From Larimichthys crocea (taxonomy: Eukaryota; Chordata; Actinopteri; Sciaenidae), in the NCBI RefSeq assembly GCF_000972845.2, contig NW_020852357.1, positions 62,001 to 126,000 of the forward strand: a stretch of DNA of 64,000 nucleotides, in the 5' to 3' direction. The notes beneath the pieces were generated by a model. It was given only the letters and a program-made list of their open reading frames with translations, searched no databases and was not told the DNA's origin. Of this stretch, positions 35,101 to 48,600 are shown one piece after another. Each line of letters opens with the position of its first letter. The stretch's first letter is position 1. The position numbers and the translations under genes were made by a program.

Positions 35101-38100
35101 AGACAACTCACTCACAGTCACCAATAATGAAGTCACCTATTAGGTGCATGTCTTTGGACTGTGGGAGGAAGCCGGAGTACCCGGAGAGAACCGACACAGA
35201 GAACATGCAAACTTCACACAGAAAGGCCCCAGCTGAGGTTCAAACAAGGAGCCTTCTTGCTGTGAAGTGACAGTACTAACCACTGTAACACCGTGCCGCC
35301 CCTCAAACGGAAAAATATATATTAAATAAGAGATAGATCACAGCAATTATTAGGCTGCAACTAACTTTTATTTTCATTTTTAATTAATCTGTCGATCATT
35401 GCTTCAATCAATGAATTGTTTGGTCCATAAAATCAGAGGATATAGATAGATATAGAGAATTTTTAAATTTATATCTGGACCCAAAACAATGAATTACTTA
35501 CCAAAATGAATTGATTATTTAATGCTACAGTTAATCGATTAGTCCTCTGGTTCTGTGGGTTTAGTAAAAACAAAATATTGCAGTGTTAAAATTGATCAAA
35601 TGGTCACATTGTCTGATCCACTCAAATTATACTTGTGTGTGTACGTGTGTGTGTGCGCGCGTGCACGCAGTGCCAGTATCGAGCCTCACTTCTCTCTCCA
35701 GCGATAACATAAGGACATGGTGACAGAGAGAGAGATGGAGAGAAAGAAGAGATGAGGGAGCATGAATAAGTGATGGGGTGTTGAAAGGGTGCTGCATGTC
35801 TGTAGGGTTATCTACAGGGAGACTATCCTTTAAACACGCATACACAAGGGGGGGGGCTCTTAGCCTTTACTGGGGCGCTTCGCCTGTCAGCACATATCTG
35901 CCTCAAAGCAACATGAAGACCTAAGAGCGAGAGAAAGACAGGGCTGAGAAAGGAAAATGGTGGAGCGAAGGAAAAGACTCCAGAAGGTGTGAGAGGACGA
36001 GTGAGCTACAGTTAATGAGAGAGAGATAGAGATAGAGAGAGAGAGAGAGGGAGAGGGAGGGGGCTTCTCATCCTCTATCTCCCTTAAAGACGGAGCTGAG
36101 CTATCTCTCCTCTCAGTGACACCGCAGGCTGAGGAGGAAAGCTGAAAACATCTCTCTCTCTCTTTCTTTAGCTAAGCATTTGTCTCACTCACTCTCACTC
36201 ACTCACTCTCCCTCCAGGTGATCACTCCATTCCGTAGGCTCATCCTCTGTGCCGAGAACAGGAAAGAGATGGAGGACTGGATCAGTTCGCTGAAGTCCGT
36301 CCAGTCCAGAGAGCATTATGAGGTAAGGAACCTTTTCCCAAATCAACATTTGACAGATCCAGGAGAGAGATGGGGATTGTTAAGAGATAATGCCACAGGA
36401 CCAATACAGCTGTTAGTGCTGTTTGGTTCTTACAAAAAAAGTGTGCATAGACTAGTAGAGAACCCAGGTGGGTGTGTTAAGTGTAGCAGGAATATGAATA
36501 TGCAGAAGCGACACACTTTGAGAACTCCAAAGCAGCAGAGAGCACACTCAGGGACGCACATGTACAGTCACAGGTGCACTCTACACTCAGAGATCATCTC
36601 AATCAGAACTGTGTGTTGTGTCAGACAGGCTCTGAATCTTATACGCCTGTCCAGTCACTTACCACAGCACTCGTTAATGCCTGTCTTTGTTATTTAAGCC
36701 TGGAAGAACAGGCCAGCAGCACTACCGTCGACTTACTGTTTAGAATATTCTGCTGTCAGCGAAAGATGTCAGAGGAGTATAAATCTGGCCTAAGATAATC
36801 AGGGTGTTTACAGTGACTGGTTGTGGCCAGTACTGGGAGAACAGGAGCGCAGGAAATTCTTATATAAGACCCCATCCCTCACCCCCTCTTACTGCACTGC
36901 AATGCAGCAGCACCCCCAGTGCTCACACAACACAGGGTACACACATGTGTGCATGCGATCGCACAGGCACCCCTGCCGAGATGTCAACAAAGCAGTATTT
37001 TAATGAGCGTCTTCTCTGATGGAGCAGTGTACCAGTGAGTGTCCCAGTTTCATAGGCACCTGTAACAATTCCACTTATGAAACACACAAACTGAATTCAG
37101 AGCTGCACCAACTGCTCTAGATGCAACGCCCACACGTGCACAGTGCTGACATTAGCCTGTGCTCCACAGTGGACTCTCCACATACTCATGTATACAGTCA
37201 CTTCCAGTTTTCTTGACCAGGTGTCACTTTTATAAAATCATTGGGCAGCAGAGCACACTAATGATGCCTGACATCACTCCTGATGTCGGGCAGTTTCCCT
37301 GGTAGTGTCCTCATGAGGTTTCTATAGAGTGATGCCAGACCTCGGGGGAAGTGAGTTTTTGATTATTTGGGCATCAAGAATGAACTTCATGTGAAAAGGT
37401 GTTAATATATATACAATATTGTGATGCTTAGATTAGAATGAAAACAGTCAGGGTGTTACAATTTATATTTTAAAAATCAGCTACACAGTATCAGGTGTGA
37501 TATAACATCCATCCATCCATATCTGGGTACAAACACAAACCCTGGGAGAATCATCGATCCTGCTTTTGATTTCAACACTTTAAACTGAAATAGATCCATT
37601 TACAATATTTAATGGATGTTGTGACACCCCTAGAAAACAGCCAGTGACAGTAATATGCACTTATTCATATGTCATGTGTTGTATTTTCTGATCATGTACT
37701 GCCAACCTGTTTTAACCTCTCCTTTGTCAGACGGCACAGTTTAATGTGGAACATTTCTCAGGGATGCACAACTGGTACGCCTGCTCCCATGCACGGCCCA
37801 CCTTTTGCAACGTCTGTAAAGATAGCTTGTCTGGGGTCACGTCTCACGGCCTCTCCTGCGAAGGTAGGAAGCACGCACTAACTACACTGACACCACACAT
37901 GCTTTGTTGTATGAGTGTATACATGCCATGACTTCCTTAAACATCAGACAGCCTGTATTGCTATAGCAGATCATTCAGAACTGCAAAGTCTGCGAGTTGG
38001 CAAGTCTATACGTACTTTGGAAGATGACTACGACAGTGTTGCGTAAAGACTTGTGAGTCATTGAAGTGAGGAAAATCTTTGTTCAAATGTCTGTCCAAGT

Positions 38101-39198
38101 GGAGCAGATTGGATACACCGGAGCCGGCATGAGTCTTTGAAATGCTCTGAGTTGTGGAGTGGGATGTCCATCAAAACATTAGCTTATGGTAGAGGGAGTG
38201 AGAAAGCTCACGGAGAACTGCGATTAACATGGCACACTTCTATATCAGCATGTACCCATATGCTTTCATGTCACTCTTGTGTGTTAGATAAGCGTTGACT
38301 CAAACCGTTTTATTTTTTGCATTTCACGTCTCTCCATTTAGCTGTGATGTGAAAAAAAAACTGTTAATGGATCCTGTGACTGACGACATATCTCCTCACC
38401 TCAACCATGAACGAACAGTGAGGTGGGGGTGTGAGGTGAAGGGGTTGACACTATGTTTTGCTTTCTTTAAGCTGGTGGAAAATGCCAGTGACAGGCAGCA
38501 GACCTTAATGAGCACCATCTGCATATCCTCTCATTCTAATTTTGCTAATGTTCCCCCTGTGAGTGTATGTGTGTGCATATTGTACGCATGAGCGTGGTGC
38601 GGTGTGTATGTCTAAAGCAGTGAGAGCCTCTTCACTCAGGGCTTATTATCTTCCACAACGAGGTCCTCTCATATCCAGAGCAGAAGGCTAAAGGAAAAGA
38701 CATGAGAGATGGAGAGAGTCATTAGAGCAGCACACACACACACACACACATACACACACACACACACCTTTGATAGACAATAGCAAGATGCAATTAAGGT
38801 TGCAGGGCCTTCATCAAAACATGCAGTGGATTTTTACAGTGGACTCGAGGGAGTTAACAGAGCTCTGTATTGGCCTCATAAGGATTCCCTTCAGTGTAGA
38901 TTAATGGACACCTTTACTACTACTATATAGCTCCAATTAAGCTATAGAGCCACGCAGAAGTTGCTCAGTTTAGTCAGATAAGGGTGCTGACGTCTGGCTT
39001 AGAGTGCCTGCAAATGCCAGACAGTAAGAAGAATGAGAAACAGAGAGAGAGAAGACAGAACAGAAGAGAGCAGGACAGTGTCTCTATTAAAAGTTGAGGG
39101 CAGCCAGCAAAACGGTTTCACAGCAATCAGCGCAGCTTAAATTTCCCTTCGATTTCCTGCGCAGGATGCTCGGCGGGGATTGATTTGTGCTACCTAGC

Positions 39199-39232
<34 letters not shown>

Positions 39233-39509
39233 CACACGCACATAGACAAACTCTGCTTTTCTGTCTCTATTTCAGCCTCACACAAACACTCACAGGGCCT
39301 AAGCACGATGTTTCCTCCAGTTTGGTTTGTGAATGCTCAGGGTATAGGCTGGCCATTAACAGGCAGTGGTATCATGTCCTCTGAATTCTCTTAATGTCCC
39401 ACTAATGCGCTCTAACAGCTTTTAGCGGTAGACTAGATTGAAACATCAATTGTTGGTCCCGGACATGACTGACTTAGTTTGTATATTTGTGTAGACTGCC
39501 TAATGACAA

Positions 39510-39548
<39 letters not shown>

Positions 39549-42500
39549 TGTCTGTCTGTCTGTCAGTTTTGTGTATGAGCAAGGCGTGGAGTGGCACTGG
39601 CTTGAAGTGAAGTTCCCTGGTGTACAGACATTATTCATGAGCCCGCTAAGTGCTGAATCCCTAATGGAGGGAAAGGCGAGAATTTTCTCCATCTGCATCT
39701 ACAGGAAACATTCATGCTATATTTACATGACATTTGTCTACTTCAGAGCAGCCTGCATTAAGCACATTGTTATGTGTGTGTGTAAATGCTTCCCATGCAT
39801 CATGAGTGAACCTTGACTCATATACTTGACAGGACGGGTGTTCTAAAAGTCTTATTTGATCCTGATCATCGTTGTGGGAAACACTTGTAAAAGAAGTATC
39901 CGTTTTTCATGCTGAGAGTTAGATGAGAAGATTGATGACTCATATTTGTTCTATAAGAAGCTGGAGCCAGGAAACAGCTAGCTTAGCTTCGTAAAAAGTA
40001 GTAGTTTGTTTGTTCATACTGCACAAAATAAACTAAATGAACAACAAGTGATGGTTTTGTGAGAGTAATGTAATCCAGTTAGTCCCTGCGCCACTTCCCC
40101 CTCTGTAAAACCCAAACTTTTTGTTTTTAGACTTGTTGCTCTCCACCGCTCCCTATCAAGAAGTTTTTCTAGTCATAAATATATGATAAACATTGTGCTT
40201 TGTTTGCAAAAAGATGCATTTTTTAGATGGTGAGCACTTCTGTTTTAGAATCCTCTAATTGTCAATACAGTTGTAGGAAAGCATCCATCCTCCAGTCTCT
40301 AGCTTGTGTTTGTACAGTTTGATGAGGCTGAGCTTATCTTCGAGGTCACAACAAATCATTTTATACAGTGAGATCAAGTTTCAGGTCTCAGCCTTCCAGT
40401 CATACTCAATGTATCTAATTCCAATATCTGTTTATGGACCCCAGTGTGCAGAAGTGTAGGCAAAATAAATACCCCAAACTGCACGGAATTAACATAAAGT
40501 GGGCATGGCTGTGAAGGTGAGACTCATGGGTACCCATAGAACCCTTTTCATTCAGATATCTTGAGGTGAGAGGTCATGGGACCCCTTCGGAGCGTCCTTC
40601 CCAACAAAGCCACAGCCTCTGAAAGACAGGCCAAGTACGTTGGCGTACTTACTTACGTATGTTTCAAAGATGTGCTGACGCTTCTTCTAATCGGCTCAAA
40701 CTCTACTGGAAGATAGCGTGATGCAGATGTGGTGAAGCTGAGAGAAATCAGGGCTAAACTGTGCTTGCACTACCTCTGACTTCACGCTATTTGGCTCTTA
40801 AACGTGCTGCTGAGTGGTATGATAAATGAATGAAGCATTTGTCTGCTTTGGCCTCATGCCTGCTCTGTGATGAGGATTGAGGATCACGATGGGACAGATC
40901 ACATGCAGCACCTGTTCAACTTTGCACAAAGTGACCGACTGATACAGAAACACACACACAAACACACATAATCTACATATTATGTGAGTCACAGACTGCA
41001 CCAGAGACTGTCCAGATGTTAACCCACTGATCCAGAGAATACAGCAGGTAGCTCTTAATATGAAGCTGGATCAACCTGTTGTGTATGGTCCAGGGTTGAG
41101 GTCTTTCTCAGCCTGACTATAGACTTCTTGTTGCTGGTTAGGGATAAATGGATTGAGACCTGTGATGTGGTGCTAAGTCCTCATGCTGTCTGTCAGATGT
41201 GTAAGTGCAGAACAGGCTTAGGGAGGTTAGCAATTACGCCCACTGACATCTCATTAGGGTTTGATCCATTAGAACACTGTATTTTGCTGGGTGTGTCTGT
41301 TTCTGAATCATGCATCAGTGTCTGGTGTTTTTCAGCTTGTTAAAGTTAGAGTATGTAGGTACGGTATTCCAGAAGAATTGTTCAATCAAATGCGTGTAGA
41401 AAGCCTGTGGCCTACCTGCCTGTCTACATGCACTCAAAGCTCAGGAGAAAACAAGATGGTGATCGTCTCTCTTTTAACCATACTGAACTTTTTATATCTA
41501 CAGATGTCACAAGTCCTCTTCCAAATCCACCATGTTTCTACAGTAGCCCAGAACAGACAAACTAAACAATGGCTCTAGATAAGGATTTCTGAATTTCTTT
41601 AGAGGGGGACTTACTACTCTATCTACAGTTGGTAGGAGAAGAAGAAAATATTAAGTATTAAGTAATATTTTCTTCTTCTCCTACCAACTGTGGATGAAGT
41701 AGTAAGTCCCCCTTTATTATAGTCCCAGTCTAAGTCGAGCGGTCTTTTATTTTGAAACGTTTTTTTATTTCGAAATGACCGTATTAAATAAAACAGAAAT
41801 AACTAATTACTTCTTGTGCGGCCCGGTACTGATTGATCCACGGACCGGTACCGGTCCGCGGCCCGGGGGTTGGGGACCACTGCTTTAAGTTACCCTCAGT
41901 ATCTGGTCATTTTTTCTCGTCACACAATTGATTCATTTTAGTACTATTACTATTCACATTTTTCTTCTTTTTCCAATCATCATCATCTAATGTTGGACTT
42001 ACTGTTACTGTACTTTTGGAGGTGGATCAGACTGATGTGTGTGTTGGCTGTGTTTTTCAGTGTGCAAATTCAAAGCCCATAAACGCTGCGCTGTCAGGGC
42101 CACTAATAACTGTAAATGGACCACCCTGGCTTCCATAGGGAAGGATATTATCGAGGATGAGGATGGGGTAAGTTTGTGTGGAAAGTTCTTTATTTTCTGG
42201 ACATTCATTATTTATTGAAAGGCCTTCGTGCATTGTAATGCAGTAGTTTTTTTGTATACTGTAGAGATAATAGAGTGTAAAAAATGTGTGATTTGTTATC
42301 TGGTCTGGATAAATAAAGTTGACTTGTCTGAACTAGGTCGCTACACCTTTAGAAGCTGCTAAGAAAACTTCATGAGCCTGTGATGGCTAAAATGATGTTC
42401 TGTTTCTCAAACAAAGGGAGGAAAACACTGAAACTTTGGCTTGTGTTGTTTGCCCAGACTAAAAGCCATACGACAGAGAAATATGGATCCAGTGCCAATA

Positions 42501-43256
42501 AAGTGCAAAGTATCTTTAACTGTGTTTGTGTGTGTTGTACCTACAGATTGCGATGCCTCACCAGTGGTTGGAAGGCAACCTGCCTGTGAGTGCCAAGTGT
42601 GCCGTGTGTGATAAGACATGTGGCAGCGTACTGAGACTGCAGGACTGGCGCTGCCTCTGGTGCAAAGCTATGGTGAGACATCTGTCACATATGAATAAAA
42701 TGTAAATGCTGTAGTTGCCCCTGCAAAATGATATTGGCATGTAAACGGGACTGAAAAGATACAAAGAGCTGATGGTTGAATTGTAAGGAGCATCGCCACA
42801 ACACTGATCTGATTCATCTCAAAATGACTGAACTGTTCTTCTTAATTGTTTGCAGCGTGTAAGCTTGTAACTGTTTGCTTTGCATGCTGACACGCACAAT
42901 TAGGACATAACATGTCATAAACACATGCCAGCTCTATGATGCTCGTTGGATCCTATGAATCATCCATCATTTATCCATCCTGTTTTTCTTCCTTATTGAG
43001 TAACTTCTTTCAGGTCTGACTTTAGGAGAAGGATTAGCTGAATGACCCAATTTGATGGTACTGGAGTCTTCAGCAGAAAATAGTTTGTTTTTTTATGAAC
43101 TTTATGCTCCTTGTCTCACCTGTTGTATCTGCTGTTGTTCTTCTAGGTGCACACAGCCTGTATGGACCTGTACCCCCGCAAGTGTCCTCTAGGTCAGTGC
43201 AAAGTCTCCATCATTCCCCCTACGGCGCTCAACAGCATCGACTCAGATGGTAGGCA

Positions 43257-43307
<51 letters not shown>

Positions 43308-44162
43308 TGCACGCACATTGCAATCATGCTGACTCACTCAAAGGGTCAGAGGTTGATGCGGGGTGGCACCTATGAGCAATCAGTGATGAACAAATGAGCT
43401 TTCATCCTATTTAGTGAGCTGATGTCTTCTCTGTGAACTCTGACCTTCTGCCGTGTCACACGGAGGGATGGTGGCAGGAGGGAGGAGAGGGAGAGCGTGA
43501 TGATATACTGTGTTTGATCAAGGTATTAATATCCATTCAGGGACACACAAAAACACACACACGCCTTTCCCCAGCAGCCACTTCTCTTGTAAACTGCTGG
43601 AGCATAGGACGGAATGTCATTATTTGCACTGGGGATAATTGGTCTCAGCATCAGATCTATACCATCTTATTAACTTCCTGCTAGTCACAGAGGGATCAGA
43701 GAGGGACAGGACTCTGGTATGTGTTCCAGGAAATTGTGCATTTCTAAAAATAGCCGTTTGTGACAGGTCGGCACACACACCTCTCCAAGAGCTTAAAATA
43801 GAACAGCATCTTGCTGCGAGATGCGTGTGGGTGTGAGGAGAATTATAATAGGATGCTTCCCAGCCTGCTGTAAGAGTGGACACACACACTCATCATGTCA
43901 CATTTCATAGAAGCATACGAGCACGCTTACATCACACAAGAAGAAGAAGAGCTCTGTGAAGCTCCCTTCAGGCTCTCTGTTCAACATAGTGTGTGTCTTT
44001 TTTCTCTGTGTGTGTTTGCGTGTGTGTGTGTGTGTGTGTGAGCTTGCCAGAGCCCACATTAAACCAATTTTCGATGAAGATCAGCACCTGTGAGACAGAC
44101 TCAGATAAGCATGTGTGATTGGATTACTGCTGCTGAATCCAATGGCTGGGTCTCACACATGC

Positions 44163-44208
<46 letters not shown>

Positions 44209-44357
44209 CAGTAGACACACATGGCCACTGTCTCTGTAAAAAAGCTGCCATTGGCTAATTGGTAGCTGGATAAAAGAGAGGCAAAGAAAGAGAGGATGGG
44301 GGATCCAGATGAAGGGAGGAAGATAAGACAAAAAGAAAAGAAGATAATATTCTCTGG

Positions 44358-44391
<34 letters not shown>

Positions 44392-45604
44392 CTTCACTGT
44401 CTCACATTCCAGGAGTTTGGTTGTAATTGGCTGGCGGGGCAGACTGTAACACGTGCTGGTGCTTTGTGACTTCCCCTCCCTTCCTAACTCCCTCTCTTCC
44501 ACTCACCCTCCCTCAGTCCATCCTTTACTGCAAGATGAGAGAGAGAGAGAGACATGAAAGAGAGTAGACAGAGAGATTAGAGAGCAGAAGGAAGAAATGA
44601 AGGAGGATGCAAGAGGGAGTGCCAGGTGTTGATAGCAGTGCCACAAACACACATATGGTGGAAGCCTTAATATGCAAAGCTGTCAACACAGTGGGGTGTA
44701 CAGATTATGCTGTAAGCACAGAAACCTATTGTTGCATTATCTTCCACAGATTAGTATGTATATGCGTGTGTGTGTATTCATGCTCTACTATGTAGCTAAA
44801 CACGTGTTTTTGGCATGTGCTGTGCTCCCCCGTATTATTCGCCTCAGAGACTTTGATGAGGTTGTCAGAGTTGACATACCAGCTTCTGAATGTAGCTCTG
44901 CTGCTCTAGTTTGAGCTGTACCATAATAACTGGTAGAGCGTTACAGGATCCATTCATCCTAAGATCCCCAGATTCAAGTAACGAAAAGCTCTCAGAAAGG
45001 AAAGACCAAAAGAACAACATAGTAAAATGACATCCTGGACAATATTGTAAACATGTATGAAGAATATGATCTAGGAGGAAGTCATGAAACATTCAGGTGC
45101 TGACAAACAGACTGAGCCACATTACCTCCTCTCCACTGTGGAGACCTGGAGAAGAAAGACTGCACTAACACACAAGAGGCAAAACAATCAAACAGCGTTC
45201 TGATGACACTATGACAAAATGGAGTGGTTTGTAGTGCTCAGATAATCAACAGATGTTCATTTTATCCTTTGCTGTCACCGTTTCTCCTCAGGTTTCTGGA
45301 AGGCCACCTGTCCCCCATCATGTGCCAGTCCCCTCCTGGTCTTTGTCAACTCCAAAAGTGGTGACAACCAGGGGGTGAAGTTCCTCAGACGCTTCAAGCA
45401 GCTCCTCAACCCGGCTCAAGTCTTTGACCTGGTCAATGGTGGGCCACACCTTGGGTGAGGAAACAAAGTGAAAGAGCTTCCTAAATTTCTGATATGTACT
45501 GACACAGACAAATAAAACAGCCATAAATATAAATAGATGCATGTACTGTATTCTGAAGCATTATTTGCTATAGGTGAAACATAACCCAACAGAATAAGTT
45601 CTCT

Positions 45605-45663
<59 letters not shown>

Positions 45664-48600
45664 AGTCTGCGCCTGTTTCAGAAGTTTGACAACTTCCGGA
45701 TCCTGGTGTGTGGGGGTGATGGGAGTGTGGGCTGGGTCCTCTCAGAGATTGACAAACTCAACCTTCACAAACAGGTACAGTAATAGTCAGTGTTGAGTAT
45801 TCCAAAACAATGATGGTTACCTGCCATCATGAACATACCAGCTAGACAATCTCTACGTTTAGATGCAGACATTGCCAGAAGAGATCAAGCTTTACGTAGA
45901 CACAAACTGATGTGTCCTTGGCCAACGTGCCAGCTCTTTGCCTTTGCTCATGGCCAGCTTACATAAAGACATGCACTCATTATACACACACACACAAACC
46001 CACACACAGACCTCATTTCGATTGCAGCAGACATGTATTCCCTGATGCCAAATAAACCATCTGCATGTGTTTCAGTGCCAGCTGGGGGTGTTGCCCTTGG
46101 GCACAGGCAACGATCTGGCACGCGTGCTAGGCTGGGGCCCATCATGCGACGATGACACCCAGCTGCCCCAGATCCTGGAGAAGTTGGAGAGAGCCAGCAC
46201 CAAGATGTTGGACCGCTGGAGCATCATGACCTATGAGATTAAGATCCCACCCAAACACAGCTGCCCCACTACGCCTGAGGGAGCTGACGACTGCCAGGTA
46301 CTCACAAGAGTTGACAGATATTCACACGCATCAGTAGATCCAATCAAACCCAGCAGGGCTTCCAGACAGACGGACGTGAGCAGGAGGTTGTTGAGCACAT
46401 GATGGAAACGCTGCAGCAATTCTCAATTTTCAAGTCAACTTCAAAACTAAGTTTCAAAACAAAGGACCCACAACAAGTCTAATGTATAGTACACTATTCT
46501 AGTTGTACTGTACTACAGAGTTAGCTGAAAACAGTGACAAACATTTCTATTAAGAAAATAAAGTGTAAGAAAATTAGTACAACTAGATTGGGCAACATTA
46601 AAGCAACATTGTGTAGAAATTGGTATTTCTGTGATTTATTTTCCCCAGTGTCAGAGTAACTGGTAAATATGTTCAGCTGTACTCGAGTATTTGTTCTGAT
46701 TACATTACTTATGATCAAAGACTGGCAAGTCAACAACTTTGCTAACAGCCAAACATCAACCAGGTCAACCTGGCTTCTTGCTCGCTCACTTCCTCCATTA
46801 AAGTCCACTTCGGTCTCTTGACCTGCCACTTTAGGCTGCTGAGCCCAGTTATATTGCCCAGCTCCAGTTCTGGCATGGCACGAGCTCCGCTCCCCATCAG
46901 CATTTCCCCCACGCCCTGGGCCTGAAAACCTCCTCTACTGAATAGTATCCAGTTTCACCAAAATCAGTTAAATAGTTAGCTGGTGTGTGACTAAGTGGCA
47001 TAAAGCGTTACATACTTCTCGCAGGTGATCGTACCTGTAGTGCAAAAACAGGGCACAGAGTCAAAATGATTCTAAATGTGTGTTTCAGTGGTAGAAAAGT
47101 TACACTGTGTTGCTTTAAGATTTGATAACACGAATAAACAATCATCAACATTTTTGTCTGTGTTGTTTCTTTGCAGTTTCACATTTCAGCCTATGAAGAC
47201 TCAGTAGCAACTCATCTCACAAAGATCCTCAACTCTGAGCAGCACTCCGTGGTCATCTCCTCTGCCAAGTGAGTGTTTTTAACACAGCAGCACGAGCCCA
47301 AACAGCACAGACTAGAATCAACAGAAAACTGCAGCACACATTTCAACTCTCTTGTTTTAGTGACGTGGTCCTTTCACAAATATAGTGTACAGTATAGAGC
47401 TGTAGGCAAAGACGTGTTCAAATGATAGTGCAGTTCTTTCAGTGCAGTCATTCTGCGCTAAATTAGATTCTGTTGGCATATTGTTAAGCAGAGCTATAAG
47501 TTGTAAATAATAAATAATGATTCAGCGATTAAAGGTCCAGTGTGTCAGATTTGCCACAATATGGCATAAATGGAATATAATATTCATAACTATGTTTTCA
47601 TTAGTGTATAATCATCTGAAAATTAAGAATCAGTATGTTTTTGTTACCTTAGATGAGACTTTTATATCTTCTATCACCATCAGTTCTGATTGAGAGCACA
47701 CTGATGTTGTCTTCCTGTTTCTCAGGATCCTGTGTGAAACAGTGAAGGATTTTGTTGCCAAAGTCGGGAAAGCCTATGAAAAAAGTACAGAGAACGCTGA
47801 GGAGTGTGACACCATGTCTCTCAAAGTAAGTCTCAAAAACAGTGCAGTTAGCAGCCATCATCCGCCCGTTCTGAAAGACAACTCCCTGTATATTCAATTT
47901 CTGCTCATTTACCGTCCTCTGAATGCTGCCACAGCACTCTGTCTAACCTCCGTCTGTGCCTCCTCTCCTCTGTGGCCACCAGTGTGCCATCCTGAATGAG
48001 AAACTGGACTCCCTCCTCCAGACCCTCAACACAGAGTGCCAGGCTCTGCCTCCACTTCCCCATTCCACTCCTCCCATTGTTGAGGAGGAGCAGGAGGAGG
48101 AGGAGGAAGAGGAGGAGGCCAGCGAGGAGAGCCTGACAGAGCTGAAGGAGAAGCTGGAGGAGGAGGAGACAGAGAAAGGACACCAACTGTTCAAAAGCAG
48201 GGAGCAGCTGATGCTCAGGGCCAACAGTCTGAAGAAAGCTGTGCGACAGATCATAGAACAGGCAGAGAGAGGTAACACACACCTGAACCCATTTCAAACC
48301 CGGTTCAAACCCAGTTCAATTAATTGAAATGTTTTCTGAGAATGAATGAATCATTTTACTGGTTTTGAAATTTTGTTTGGAAATTGCATGAGGAGCAGAT
48401 CTGAAAGCAGCGGTAATCTGCTTTATAATGATCTCAGTTTGTCACTATTTAGGAAATACAACACACACACACACACATGCACAGTGACATAAAAACATAC
48501 CGCCCTGTCTTATCTCTCCTGTGTTTCCTCTGTTCAGTGGTTGATGAGCAGAACGCCCACACGGAGGAGACAGAGCTGCCATCTCCTCTGGAGTTTAGAA

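Larger units (their letters stand above)
29160..36217. other. dgkh intron 3
   Basis: 7.1 kb. Holds a MITE-like repeat, a candidate alternative 5' exon (30713-30894), GA-rich and TG/CA tracts, the hAT element 32895-34034, the repeat at 35105-35302 and a degraded repeat at 35345-35560. The last 400 bases before exon 4 are strongly purine-rich, then pyrimidine-rich. Confidence 0.7.
37864..42060. other. dgkh intron 5
   Basis: 4.2 kb, with (CA)n at 38733-38767 and 39198-39242, a MITE-like repeat (39880-40105), another fish repeat (40495-40700), the long inverted repeat 41601-41715 and a hAT end near 41740-41882. Confidence 0.7.

Noticed and set aside
47905..48297. Leu-rich and Ser-rich minus-strand frames
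   Set aside because: They are antisense shadows of the Glu-rich dgkh exon 14.
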